Shown one piece after another: positions 13,409 to 25,797 of a stretch of 64,000 nt of DNA. The DNA is from Quillaja saponaria. Lineage: Eukaryota; Streptophyta; Magnoliopsida; Fabales; Quillajaceae. The position numbers and the translations under genes are program-made. The stretch's first letter is position 1. Each line of letters opens with the position of its first letter. The stretch lies in NCBI GenBank assembly GCA_029379385.1, contig CM055611.1, positions 4,898,001 through 4,962,000 on the forward strand, written 5' to 3'. The notes beneath the pieces are model-generated. The model was given only the letters and a program-made list of their open reading frames with translations, was not told the DNA's origin and did no database searches.

Positions 13409-15923
13409 ATAGTCATTTAATTAATTAAAAAATATATAACTTAATTTTCTCTCTTAATAACGGCTCATTTTCCTACCCACTCACATAAATTAAATATTTT
13501 TAATTAATTAAAAAATATTTAACTTCTTAAATTAGACTTTCCACTCCCACTCACACACTAACTATCTTTTATTTTTTAAATAAAATGCAAAAACTTACAA
13601 TGACCACTTTATATATATTTAAAAGAAAACAATTAGCATGCATGTGTGTAAATACTTGCATGTGGCTAGCATTATTGATAATATTTTGTTGTTTGTAGTA
13701 AACAAAATGTTAATTAATTATATTTATTTTGTTTAACATCTACAATCTTTAGTATACTAGTGTAAAAAGGTAAATATCAATGGTCAAAACAGTCCACCAA
13801 GAGTTGGTTTGGGTCATTTTGTATTTAGATTTTAATAGGAAAATCTAAAGTCATAATATGATCGACTATCTACATGAGTTGCATGTGAACACAGTTTGGT
13901 AATCGTTGCAAATATTGCAGCTATATCTAGTAATAAATATCCATTAAGTTTAAAACTTTACGAGATTATGAGATTTTTATATATCTAATTGCAACTAGTA
14001 TTGAATAAATGAAAAAAAGAAAAGATTTTCAAAATATAGATATGCAATATTTGCTAAATTATATTTTGAAATTAAGTATTTTTCACTATTGATAGATATT
14101 ATGTAGCAAGTAAATCTCACAATTTTGCAAAATATATAGCAAGTAAATTCTATCTATATAATCTTTCAATAATGAAGAACGATTTTATAATATATATTTT
14201 GAAAGATTGTGAGATCTTAATATAATATTCAGACATTATTTGAAAGAATTAAAGAAGTTTTTTACTATAAATTTTTTTGATACTTCGAACAAGAAAAAAG
14301 ATAATAAATAACTAAATTAATGAATGGAAAAAGGTAACGATCAGTAACTATTTTAATTACATAATATCATATGAAGTTATAACATCATATATAATTGTAT
14401 TGACTCTATATACATACATCTATTACGCATATGAAAAATCCTTGTGAGAAGCGATAAACATGAATTTTGAATGAGATTAGACTCATACTCATAGAGATAT
14501 TTGTGGGAAACCAAAAAATTCAACTACTTATATTAATTACTAATATTTTTTAAATTTCTCTTTTTGGTCCTGCTTTCTTTAAATACCAAGATAAGTATTA
14601 TTTTCTTAATAGTCTAACTGTGTTTAGGTCAGTTTAGGTAAGATTATCTAGATTATAAAGATTTTATTTTTTATGGTCTACCCAAAAGTATTTGAGCCTG
14701 TAAAGTCATTGAAGATGTTTCTGACTATGAGAACCGTTAGAGTAAGACAAACATTCTTTTAATTGCCTTAAGTAATTAATAGACACTCTAAAAGTGACGA
14801 TGGCAGAGTAGAAAACATAAAAAAAATAGGACATAAGTTTTATATAAATTTATTTTTGATAGTTATTAAGGGTTAGCTTTAACTACATGTATGCAGTAAA
14901 AGTAAATAAATCAAAACTATTATTTTTATTTAAAAAATGAAAATATAAGAACAACATTATAATATCACAGATAAGATATATATATATATAGAAATTAAAA
15001 AAAGAATATCGTGTCTTAAGGAATAGCAAAAATTAATTTCTTTTAATGGATATAATAAGATACATGAATGTGTAAGGAGATAAATTAATTTTATAAGTCA
15101 AGGGTATTGTACGGGGTATACAAAAATATATACATACAAAGTGGTAATTAAATAAAAATTAAGGGTAGGCGTGATTGGGATATGAAAAAAAATAAAAAAA
15201 TTGATATACAAATTGAGAAAAATGTAAAAATTTCAATTTATTGAGATGGGTGAAGGTCTTAAAGGTAAATTTGTCTCTAAGGATGATGACAATTGATAAT
15301 AATACAATACATGTCAAATTTAGATATGTTTATCATGTTGAAAGTTGAAAGGATTTAGTATTCGGTCGGTTCTAATTTTAATATAAATTGAAAAAAAATT
15401 AAGATAATTTCGGTGATAGTGATTTTTCATGTTAGTTAGGAAGGAGTTAGGTTGTAAGCTTTTCTTTATTATGATTATTATTCTTGTACCCATTGTAGGG
15501 TATCTTATGTTTTCCTCTTTTCTTAGAGTTCTATATAAGTATTATATGATTATTATTAACTAATGTCAACATTCCACCTATTTTCTTCATGCCATAGACA
15601 TTAGAAATTGTCATTTTTTTGTGTCTTTTGACTTTATATGAACCAAATATTGACTTGATCAAAAAGTTGATTCCATAACAAGTGAAGTCAAGTCAATAAC
15701 TCTAGTAAATTTCCGGTACAATTTCTTGAAAATCCACCATTTTTTGGAGTTACAATAGGAACTTGTAAATGAGTATACTTGTAAAAAGAAAAAAGTAAAA
15801 TACAATTAAGAAAAGGGCAATTTAGGCTTCTAGGTCTACAAGCTTATGTAAAGGGCAACTATGTCATTTTGACTTCATTACGAGTCACGGTGTTAAATAT
15901 TTAACCGGAAAGGTGAGGGACAG
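13409..15923. other. AT-rich intergenic DNA
   Basis: This is strongly AT-rich with many short A/T runs and a short TA microsatellite near 14977-14990. I saw no coding region, RNA gene or recognisable transposon ends. Confidence 0.6.
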
Positions 15924-16079
15924 ATTGGTAATTGATGGAATTATGAAGGGTCCGTAAGACAAAGTAAAATTATTCATTATTAGCGTGGGTTGATTGGTAG
16001 AGAGCGAGGGGCACCGACGAAACGGTGATTGGTTGGACGGCCTGCCATATAAGCTTGGTTGTAGATAATGTCCCGCCAA
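15924..16079 (+). promoter_or_regulatory. Promoter-like cluster without a recognisable gene
   Basis: Three inverted CCAAT boxes (ATTGG at 15924, 15993 and 16028) are followed by a TATA-like ATATAAG at 16047-16053 and an E2F-like CCCGCCAA at 16072-16079. The stretch is clearly richer in GC than its surroundings. The combination resembles a proliferation-linked plant promoter, but no gene follows on the plus strand; a MITE begins 60 bp downstream. Function is inference. Confidence 0.3.
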
Positions 16080-16140
16080 CCTCGACCTTTGCCTTTTACC
16101 TTTTCAATTCCTAATTAGTAATTGGCCTAAATAAATAATA

Positions 16141-16486
16141 GGCTAAATCCTACTTTTATTTTTTATAATTTGATGAAAATATTAATTTAGTCTGTTCAAA
16201 ACTGTAAAATAAATAGTTTTTTAAATTCAATAATATAGTATATGGGGTTCAATTTAACAAGATGAAAAGTGACAATAACTGATATGACGAAGGGGAATGA
16301 AATAACTCATGAATATGTTAGGTATGATGCTGTTAGTAACATTACTTTCCATCTAATTAAATTGAAATGTTAGTGACTACATTGTTAAATTTGAAAAATT
16401 ATAAAAATAACATTTTACAGTTTTAAACTATATGGACTAAACTAATATTTTCACCAAATTATAAGGATTAAAAATATAATTTATCC
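16141..16486. mobile_element. 346-bp MITE with about 90-bp inverted repeats and TA flanks
   Basis: The left arm begins GGCTAAATCCTACTTTTATT and the right arm, reverse-complemented, begins GGATAAATTATATTTTTAAT. The similarity continues for about 90 bp through TTATAATTTGRTGAAAATATTA and AAAACTGTAAAAT. The element is flanked by TA on both sides. There is no coding capacity. The long arms would let a transcript form a hairpin. Confidence 0.75.
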
Positions 16487-17199
16487 TATATATTGTTTAG
16501 CATTCATGTTGTGTTCAGCGTAAGTTTACGAGCACCTGAATTATTTCACTTTTTGATTCTATCAAAGACATATCATACATGCCAAAATAAAGAATTAGTC
16601 TATATATTTAATCCACCCAATCATACCAATTTGACAATTTATATTACTAGCATTCCCGCTCGTGCTCATATGCTTTTTCTATTTCAAGATAAATGTTTAA
16701 AGTTCTTTTTATCCTAAAAATTAAACCAAATAAATAAGATTGGTACTTAATTTCAAAAACCATCATTATAAAAAGAGAAATAACTGAATACGTGGATATT
16801 ATATGACATTTTTAGTTAAAAAAATAACTAAATAATATGAAAGTTTGGTTAAACACAAAGTGTTTGGGCTAAGACCGATGAAGTATGAAAGATAAAGCTC
16901 ATAAGATTTTTAAAAAATCAAATTGATGAAAGTTTTGTATCTTATGTCTTTGCATTCTTCTCTTGCGCTCTTCAAGCTTTATAGGCTTATTACCTTAAAG
17001 CCGTTTCTCATAAGAAAAGACCCGTTAAAAAGTTTTTCTAGGAGTAGGCACCTCAAGCCTTATTTATTTAATGGTTGTATACAGATGCCTACTTTAGTAT
17101 GATCATAGACAGCTCGATTTTCTTGCTTGCTTTTGCTCAAAACTTTTGCGATGTAAATTCTTGTGTCAGATGAACTATGTTCAAACAGTAGAGTTAACA
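16487..17199. other. Intergenic DNA
   Basis: AT-rich and non-coding. No gene, RNA gene or transposon end was recognised. Confidence 0.5.
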
Positions 17200-17762
17200 C
17201 ATAGATGACATTAGGCATGTACGTGTTGAAAATTATACACAATTCTCCTTCAATCTTCAATGAGTTATAGTAAAAATAACAAAAGTAACCACAAATTATA
17301 AGTATAAGAGAAGTAGAAGAAACATAAACACAAGATATATTATGGTTCAACTCCTTGCCTACATTCACAAATGAGAAAAGAATTTACTAACATTCCAAAA
17401 AAATTACAAAGAAAGAGTAACACTCTACACATAATATGCTCACAACTTTCTCCATATCTCTACAAATCTCTCTTCCACCTCCTTGAAAGGGGGGTCTCAC
17501 AAATATTAGATATCTTTCTTTTCTCATACTTACAACACTCATAAGTCTATATATTTATACTATATAGGACTTGCCCAACAAGTAAAATTTTTCTCTATTT
17601 TATAAAAACAGTACAAACATCTAATTAGGTATACCCATGAAGGTAAACCTAATTAGGAAATTCTAATCATCATCTAATTAATTATTTCTTAGCCAACAAA
17701 AATAAATTAATTAGAAAACTACCAAATAAGAATTTGGGTTGAAATCCCAATAGTACGACAGT
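17200..17762 (-). mobile_element. Copia-type LTR fragment
   Basis: Read on the minus strand this begins TGTCGTACTATTGGGATTTC, a typical LTR start. It contains a TATA-like segment, a transcribed-leader-like part, and then GAATGTAGGCAAGGAGTTGA followed by an ATCTTGTGTTT tail. The latter resembles the GTAGGC...GAACCA...CTTGTGT block common near the 3' end of plant Ty1/copia LTRs. No internal domain was found beside it, so it is a solo or truncated LTR. The inner border is approximate. Confidence 0.5.
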
Positions 17763-19653
17763 TGAGTTTTTACCATACTTGGAAAAATGAGTAACACTGT
17801 ACCAATGTAACTGAATAAGATAGTTTTGACATGCTAAGCTTCAGCTGCAAATTCTTGCTTTTAGTAGTTGTCTAAATTATTGAAATGGTATGCATCACTT
17901 CTATAGTAAGTCAGCCTTAAATAATCTAGTAATTAATGTTTTTAACTTGCTCACAGTAGAAAACCATTCTAGTTCCTTCAGCCGTCAGTTGTTCTTCAAC
18001 ACTTGATGATTAGGGAATTTTATTTTTAGCACTTGAACAATCATTAACTGTAGAATATTGAATATTGGTTAGGTTAATCATTCATTTTCAGCATGTAGAT
18101 GAAACAAGTTCAGCTCCACTAAAATCTATTGAAAATGATTCCTTAATCTTATCCAATTTAGTTTAGTATACATAAATAGAAAAGTGAATGGAATTAGGAT
18201 TTAACTGATATTTTCCTATATGATGTTTAACATATATTTGTAATGATCAAAATCTACATTTGGGGTAAAGTCAGATTAATAATTCACTCAACATGTCTTT
18301 TTGATCATTTACATAGATAATAATCAAAATCATTTGAGATGAAAACTCTATTTTTTGTAAATTTTCTCTAAAATAACCTTCATCATTAAAGTCTCACCAT
18401 TAATTTTGGTATAAAAATAACAAAATTCAGACTCCAATTCATTCACAATTATATAAACAATTTTTGCAACATCATAGAAAGTTGAACAAATCAATTATAT
18501 TGAATTAAAAACATGTCAAATTAAAAAAAAAAAAAAAGTGAGAAAGATAGAAACCTAAATGGAATCATATAATTGTGTAGTGGGAAGGGAAAGATAATTA
18601 GATGACAATTATAAGAGCCCATTAAATTTTCATAAACTATACGGAGGAGACACAATAAGAAACAAAAGAAAATAGAATCAGTAATTAATTTGGGAATGAA
18701 CTACCAAGAAATGTAGGATGAGTAGTTTTATCTTATCTTTTAGTTATTACTAGATGATTTATTTTTTTTAAAGAAAATTGTTGGTGTAATAGATATAAAG
18801 ATAAAAGAGTTGGCAGGGAGAGATTTATTAAAAGATTTTGAGATTTTTAAATTGATTTTTATTTTTATTTTAAATTAATATTTATACTATTGTAGAATAT
18901 TATAAGGGTGTTTAGGCTTTTATACAATTAGTATAGTATAGATAGATAATTAATTAATATTACCAAATAAAATTAGATGTTGCTATTTCTTATAAGGTTG
19001 GGAGGGTTGCTTCACGCATTCTTCATTTTACATACATTAAATAAAACTGTGATAATTATTCTTCCAACTGTGAAAATAACAATGTCATTACAATCCAAAC
19101 ACTAAAGCCCATTAATGCATCATATAGAATTGGATAATATAATTATATTTTTATATAATCAAATTCAGTTAGATATAGTATATTAGTATTAGAGGGGCAA
19201 TAATATAAGTTTTGTGATATTAATAAAACATTACATAAAAGTTCACTTGGTAGTTTTATACTATCATGTATATGATACAGGAAACTAGTTTTAAATGATT
19301 AGCTTCTAAAGGTTCGTTTGTCACATCGTATGGATGACATGACAATATAATACTATCAAATTAACTCTTATACAATATTTGATGACAACATGATAATATA
19401 AGTTATACTATTGACTTCCTCCTATATTATATCTGACAATATTAACCTATACTATGAGAGGATAATGATATTACTATATTGCATAGTAAATAATTATCAA
19501 CTCATATCATACTCTATTTTCTTGTGTGACAATTACAGTTTAGCTAGTTTATTTAAAAATGGTATAGCTATTTTAGTAAAATCATGCTTTATTAACAAAA
19601 GGATTAATCAATTGGCAGATGGTACCTAGAAACTTCCAATTTGATAAGCATTA
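17763..19653. other. AT-rich intergenic DNA left of the copia element
   Basis: Non-coding and AT-rich, with a poly-A run near 18524-18538. Nothing recognisable was found. Confidence 0.5.
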
Positions 19654-20174
19654 TGTTATAGGCTAAACTTAAATGGGTCCCGTCCTAATTAATTAATATG
19701 TTTGGTAGCAATTATATCCTCCAAACCAATGATATAAAAGGAGATTTTAATTTTTTTTTGAAAACTATATAGTATTTCAATATTGTAAGGCCAATAGACA
19801 GAATACAAAAATTCTTTCATTCTTCAACTAGGGAGTGTGTTAAGGTGAGAAGAGAACTACAGATAATAATTTGGAACTTCTTTTAAGTGTTGTTGAGGAG
19901 TGTTAGTCATAGACCGTCAATATTCCCATTGAAACTGATGAGATATTATTTGTATTGATCCAAATTATTGTGGATTTATAATTTGGACATAAATTAGAAA
20001 CATATTATTGTACATGTGGACTTATAGTGGATTTATTTATGGTTTTTCCCGTGGTTTTTCTTATATTTGAGAGTTTTCTACATAAATCTAGTGTCATTTA
20101 TATTTTAGTTTGAATATAATTTTTTACATATCTCGTGACCTCACTTCTAATTATTATTAGCTTAATTTTTTTCA
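19654..20174 (+). repeat. 5' LTR of the copia element (about 521 bp)
   Basis: It starts TGTTATAGGCTAAACTTAAA and ends TTTTTTTCA. It is followed at once by TTGGAATCATG, a decayed match to the initiator-Met tRNA primer-binding site (TGGTATCA). It aligns with the 3' LTR at both ends. About 140 bp in the middle (roughly 19785-19925) has no counterpart in the 3' LTR. Confidence 0.75.
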
Positions 20175-23100
20175 TTGGAATCATGTGGGTTGTGTTGTGG
20201 TGGGTATAAAATCTTATGAACTAGTTGTCCACTATGATAATAATCTTAGATGATGAGTTGCAAGCATTATTTCTTGAGAAGTGAAAATTTCTTGAGAAGT
20301 GAAAACAAAGGGCACAAGGGACATGACAAGTTCAAATAAAGATCTAAGACTAGAGATAACTGGAGGTGTTATAGTGGAAAAGATGTCACATAAAGAAATA
20401 ATATAGGATCTTGAAACAAGAAAAGAGTCAGAAAAAAAAGTAAAAGATGATTATATAATAGTTGTAACAGAATCAGACAATTCAATGACATTAATTTATA
20501 CAAATGGTAAATGTAATCATATTAAGGAACTAGATATGGGTAGTTGACTCGACTGCCTCTTACCATTGTGTTCAGAAGAGGGAATCATTTACTATCTACA
20601 AAGCATGAGACTTTGGAAGTGTGAAGATAGGTAACTCCAATATTTCCGACATTTTTGGAATTTGTGATATTTGCATTTAGAGTAGTGTTGGTTGTACTAT
20701 GACTTTGAAGAATATGAGACTTATTCCAAATTTACATCTTCACCTGCTCTCGATGAATTTCCTAGATAAAGAGGGGTATGAACATCACATGAAAGATGAA
20801 ATTTGGAAACTTATCAAGGAAAATTGATGGTTGCTTAGGAAAACAATGTTGTACTTTGTACAAGACACGCATGAAGGTGTGTAGCAGTCATTTGAATGCA
20901 GTTGAAGATGATGCTAATCCAAATTTATGGCTGAAACGGCTGGCACATTTGAGTGATAAAGGGTTGCAAGTTTTGGCTAAGAAGTCTTTCATTCTTTCCG
21001 CCATAGGCACGCTATTGAACCGTTGTGATTATTGCATATTTGGTAAGCATCATATAGTTTCTTTTTGTAAGCATTCTAAACAATGAGAAAATATTTTAGA
21101 ATTTGTATATTTTGATGTATGTGGTCCCTATAATGTGGAGACAATAGTTGGCAATAAATATTTAGCTACTTTTATTGATGATGCTTCACAAAAAATTTGG
21201 GTTTATTTGTTGAGTACAAAAAGTCAAGTATTCTAGTATTCTTAGAAATTTCATGCCATGGTGGAGAGAGACCAGAAAACTATTGAAGTGTCTTCGTATT
21301 GATAATGGTAGAGAGTACACCTCTAATGACTTTGAAAAATATTATTCAAAACATGGCATAAGATTTGAAAAGACTGTTTTTAGAATCCCACAACATAATG
21401 GTGGAGTTGAGAGGATAAATTACACTATTGTGTATAAAATTAAGATGCATATTGAGTATGACTAATCTCACTATGTCATTCTAAGGTGAAGCTGCTTTTA
21501 CTACTTACTCTCTAATTAACATGATGTAAGGAATCAGTGTAAAATATGACAATCATATGTGTAACGTAGTTTAAAATTTTAATTCCTTTAACCCGAAATC
21601 ACCTTATGATTATATAAAAGATGTTAATTCTAGTTTAACAATTAAACAATGAAGTTAGAGAATGTGTACCTTCGAGGCTTTCAATTCTCTCGTCGTATTC
21701 TTGATTTGGCATTTACTCATTTGTTAATTCATCAAGAGCACAACAAAGATACAAGTGTCCTCATCTCTAAGCGTATTCCACACAAACTAATCCAACTAAG
21801 GATTTTCATGCTTGACGACAAGAGGGGTTACCAAGAGTTATGCAAGAGATTCCTTGTGCTAACATAAGTTATCCAAATCTCTCTGGCCGAAAATCCTTCG
21901 GAGAGTTTAGGCTCTCTATATTGTATGTATAGTTATTCTCACTTATATTTACCTAGCTTGTTAAGTTTTATATTTATAAAGACTAGTCACATCCTTATGT
22001 ATTGGACAATCCTAACACATTAGGGATTTTACTAACATTAGGATTTAATCATAATTAAATCTAATGTCTAACAAACTATAATAATTATGTGACTACCCCA
22101 AAACTTTCCTTAATTGAATATCATTCTTTTGTGTGTGACCTGTTAGGTTCAAACTATTGATGATAGTAGGTATGTAACTTTTACATATTTATTATTGAAT
22201 CCCGTCTAATTAAATTAGAACTCATTCTAATTATTTAAATTAAAACTCTTTTTAATTCTCCTTTTAATTAAGATTAATTAATTAATCATCTATAAGTAAT
22301 TAATTAATTATCAGGGTTTCCTACAAGTCAAGATTGGTGCCTAGCAGTATATGATAACTACCCATAATAGTATGAATATGGCTATAAACCTTTTGAATAT
22401 TTCTATTAACAGTTACTGTACAATTCAATCATTTTATCATGCAATGTCTTAATTAAATCTTTTTGGTTATGGAAATAATGTCAAACCCTAAATTTATTCA
22501 TCTGTATCTAGATCTTAAGATTATAATTTCATTAGAGAAATTAGAAACTCATATTCAATATCCATCGTCTATGGCCATAGACTTTAAGTTAAATCTTTTA
22601 TAGACCACATAGGACATCCTCTCTTTTCTACTAAGAGTGATAGATCATTTATTGTACATTCACATACTTTCATATGCAAATCATTTATTGTACATTCACA
22701 TACTTTCATATGCAAGTGATTATACCCAATTACTACTTCTTGGGTAACTCATTAATAGAATCAGAAATAGTATTAAGGTATAATGACGTATATACAAGAT
22801 AACTATGATGTGACAAGTTAAAGGACTATTTGCACAACTGTAACATGAGAACCAACTATTGACATGTAGAGAAACTCCATATAGGTGTTCTCATTTGAGT
22901 TAATTTAGTTAACTCATTCTCTAATGGCACCTACATATTTGTCTTAGTGTCTCATACACAAATGACTATGAGATCAGTCACCCTCAACTCTTTGAGGCAA
23001 CTAGATATGTACTAAGTCTACTCGAATTCACTAATGCCCTACTTAGTGATCCTATGAATAGGAACATTTAAGAATTAAGCTTAAAAGAAATACATCACAT

Positions 23101-23953
23101 TAGCATGATCTCTTCATGATGCTTATTTCCATTGCTTTAATTTTTTAGGCTCATTATGGTTAATTAATAACTTTTATACATGATATTGTTTGCTACTTAT
23201 TCAATAAATGAAAATTATTATTTATTAATAATAATATGATTAAGATTGTACATAAAGTAACATGGCACAACATTACATGTCATTGGCTTTATGGCATACT
23301 ACTAACACATATCTTCATCAGTTCCTTTGGGTTTTGATATTTCAGGGAGGATATGTTAGGTAAAACTAATTCATATTCTCATTTAAAGGTGTTTGAATGT
23401 AAATCCTTTCTGCGCATGTACCTAAGGAACAAAGATTAAAACTTGACAATAATGTCATTCCATGTATATTTGTAAGTTATGGTAATGGGAAATTTTGCTA
23501 TAGGTTACGGGATCCCAAAAAAAAGAAAGGACAGTTATCAAAAGCAGAGATGTTGTATTTCATAAACATGAGATCATAGCATATCTTAAAAAGAATTAGA
23601 TGACTACACATGCTACTGGCAGTGTAGCTAATCTAACACCAATTTTTACCCCATTAGGGTGCTAGAGATGGGTGAGTAACATAAAAAGAACATGAGAATA
23701 AGAATAAGCCAATCATTGATAATAATGAGTCAGATATTACTAGTAATGGTGTTGAGCTAGAGATAGGGGACTTGGAGTAGAGGGAGTAGCCTCTTGTAGA
23801 ACCTTATGTTAGGAGGTTTACTAGAGAGCATAGGTCACCATCTAGGTATCTTCAGTTTTGAATATATTTTAACTACTGATGAGGGAGAGCTTCCAAAATG
23901 TACAATCTCACAAAAACAAAAATTGCTCAATAAAAGCAATGGAAGAAGAGAAA

Positions 23954-23984
<31 letters not shown>

Positions 23985-25418
23985 AAACACTTATAAGTTG
24001 GTGAATCTTCTTAAGGGAAGAAAAGTACTCAAGAATAAGTGAGTTTTCAATATGAAAAATTGTGATGACAAACAAGTCAGATATAAGGCTAAATTCGTTT
24101 CCAAAAGTTTAAATCAAAAGAAATGGATTGACTTTGATGAGATCTTCTCTATTATAGGGAAAATGAGTTTTATTAGGTACTTGATTTAACTCCTAGTTTG
24201 AACCTAAAACTTGAATAGTTACATGTGAAGACTACATTTTACATTGTGAATTACAGGATGAAATTTATATAAATTAGCTGGAAGAATTTGAAGTGAAAAG
24301 TAAATAGCACATGGTTTGCAGGTTGAAGAAAAGTTTGTATGGTTTGAAACAAGCTCCATGACAGTGGTATAAGAAATTTGTTTCATGTATGACAAGTCAG
24401 AAATATAGAAGAACAGATGTAGATCATTATGCCTATGTTAAAAAAAAATAATTTAGAGGTAAGTTCATAATCTTATTATCATATGTGGATTATATGTTGA
24501 TTGTGGGACAAGATGGTTTATAGGATTTAAGTCTAGCAAAACAGATATTGGGAATGATAATCATTCGTGACAAGGAAGCTAGAAAGTTGTGGCAATCATA
24601 GGAAAAATATGATGAATGGGTGCTTGATATGCTAATCCATTTAAAATACCTCTTTCTAGTAATTTCAAGCTAAGTAAAAGATACTGTCCAAAATCAAAGA
24701 ATAAAAATGATCATATGGCATCTATTCCTTATTTCTCTATACTCGGATCTTTAATGTATGTTATAGTTTGTACACCGTCAGATATTGCTCCTACAGTTGG
24801 CTTAGTGAGCAGGTTTCTTTCAAATTCTGGAATGAATCACTAGGAAGTCAGAAAGTGGATATTCAGATATTTGAGAGGTACCTCCAAGTGATAATTGTGT
24901 TTTGGGGGTTCTAAACCAGTTCTTGAAGGGTTTCTAGATGTAGATATGACAAGTGATCTTGATGGTAGAAAATCTACATCAATATATTTATTTACTTTTG
25001 CAATGAGGAGTTGTGGCATGGTAGGCTATGTTGTAAAAGTGTTTTGCTTTATCTACTACCAGGCTGATTATATTGCAGTCAATGAAGCAAGAAAAAAAAT
25101 ATTTTAAATTGAAAAGATTCCTTTTAAACAATAATATGTAGTATTTTATGATAGTCAAAGTGCTATAGATTTGAGCAAGAATACTATGTATGATATATAG
25201 ACAAAACACATTGATGTGAGATACCATTAGTTACGTGATATAACAGAGGGGAAGCTAATGTAGGTTAAGAAGATTCATACTGATAGCAATGCTGATAATA
25301 TGACAACAAAAGTTGTTATCATGGAAAAACTTGAATTTTTCTGTAAGCTGGCTAAGATAGACTCCAAGTAAGGGGTTGCATGTGGTTTCTCCTCCTCATG
25401 TGGTTATAGAGGAGAGAT
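20175..25418 (+). pseudogene. Decayed Ty1/copia gag-pol (Tnt1/Tork-like), interrupted by a nested element
   Basis: The internal region has the copia order of domains, each broken by stops and frameshifts. A degenerate Gag zinc-knuckle region lies at about 20340-20420. The protease core WVVDSTASYH is at 20537-20566, with DSTA in place of DSGA. The GAG-pre-integrase region (LWLKRLAHLSDKGLQVLAKK) is at about 20920-21085. The integrase core has DVCGP, a DD pair and NGGVERIN (21100-21465). Its C-terminal part (YSHLKVFECKSF) resumes at about 23370. Reverse transcriptase follows at 24040-24550, with RYKAKFVSKSLNQKK and YVDY at 24482 in place of YVDD, and RNase H at 24890-25340 (GGSKPVLEGFLDVDM, ADYIAVNEA). 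The CDYCIFGKHH and GGSKPVLEG motifs match Tnt1-like elements. Changed catalytic residues and many stops mean it cannot encode active enzymes. A 24-T run interrupts the region at 23956-23979. Confidence 0.88.
21559..23307 (-). mobile_element. Nested LTR-type insertion (about 1.75 kb) inside the copia integrase
   Basis: The integrase reading (GEAAFTTYSLINM) stops and its continuation (SSSVPLGF, then YSHLKVF) resumes only 1.8 kb later. The intervening DNA is unrelated, AT-rich and non-coding. It is bracketed by CATAT at 21554-21558 and 23308-23312. The right edge reads GGCATACTACTAACA, which on the minus strand is TGTTAGTAGTATGCC, a common plant LTR start. It also holds GTGTGTGACCTGTTAGGTTC, a phrase I associate with plant retrotransposon LTRs. 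It is probably a solo LTR. The exact left base is ambiguous. Confidence 0.6.
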
Positions 25419-25797
25419 TGTTGTGGGCTAAAGCGCAAATGGGTGTAGCACTAATTAACTAATATGTTTGGTAGCAACCCTAACCTCCAACCAATGATAT
25501 AAAAAATAAGATTTTAGTTTTCCAAAAACTACACAATATACTGGTTGTATTCCCAAGAGGTAATTAGTTGTATTGTTCCAAACACTTGTGATTAATTTTC
25601 TAGTTTGGGCATAAATTATAAACATTTTCTTGTACCTATTACTTATAATGGATTTTCTTTCAGTTTGTGTTATGGTTTTTTTCCCTATTTTAAAGGATTG
25701 TTCAGATAAATTTAGTGTAATTTATATTTTTGCTTGATTATAATTTTTACATTATCTTGTGACCTTATTTCTAATTATTATTCACTCATTTTGTTCG
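25419..25797 (+). repeat. 3' LTR of the copia element (about 379 bp)
   Basis: It starts TGTTGTGGGCTAAAGCGCAA, just after a polypurine tract (ATAGAGGAGAGAT). It shares the block AATATGTTTGGTAGCAA and the 3' block GTGACCT(T/C)A...TTCTAATTATTATT with the 5' LTR. The two copies differ at many positions and by a large length difference, so the insertion is old. No convincing target duplication remains. Confidence 0.72.

Noticed and set aside
15885..16079. Minus-strand 64-codon frame over the promoter-like cluster
   Set aside because: It has no ATG start, no homology and unusual composition, and the promoter motifs explain the GC content better.
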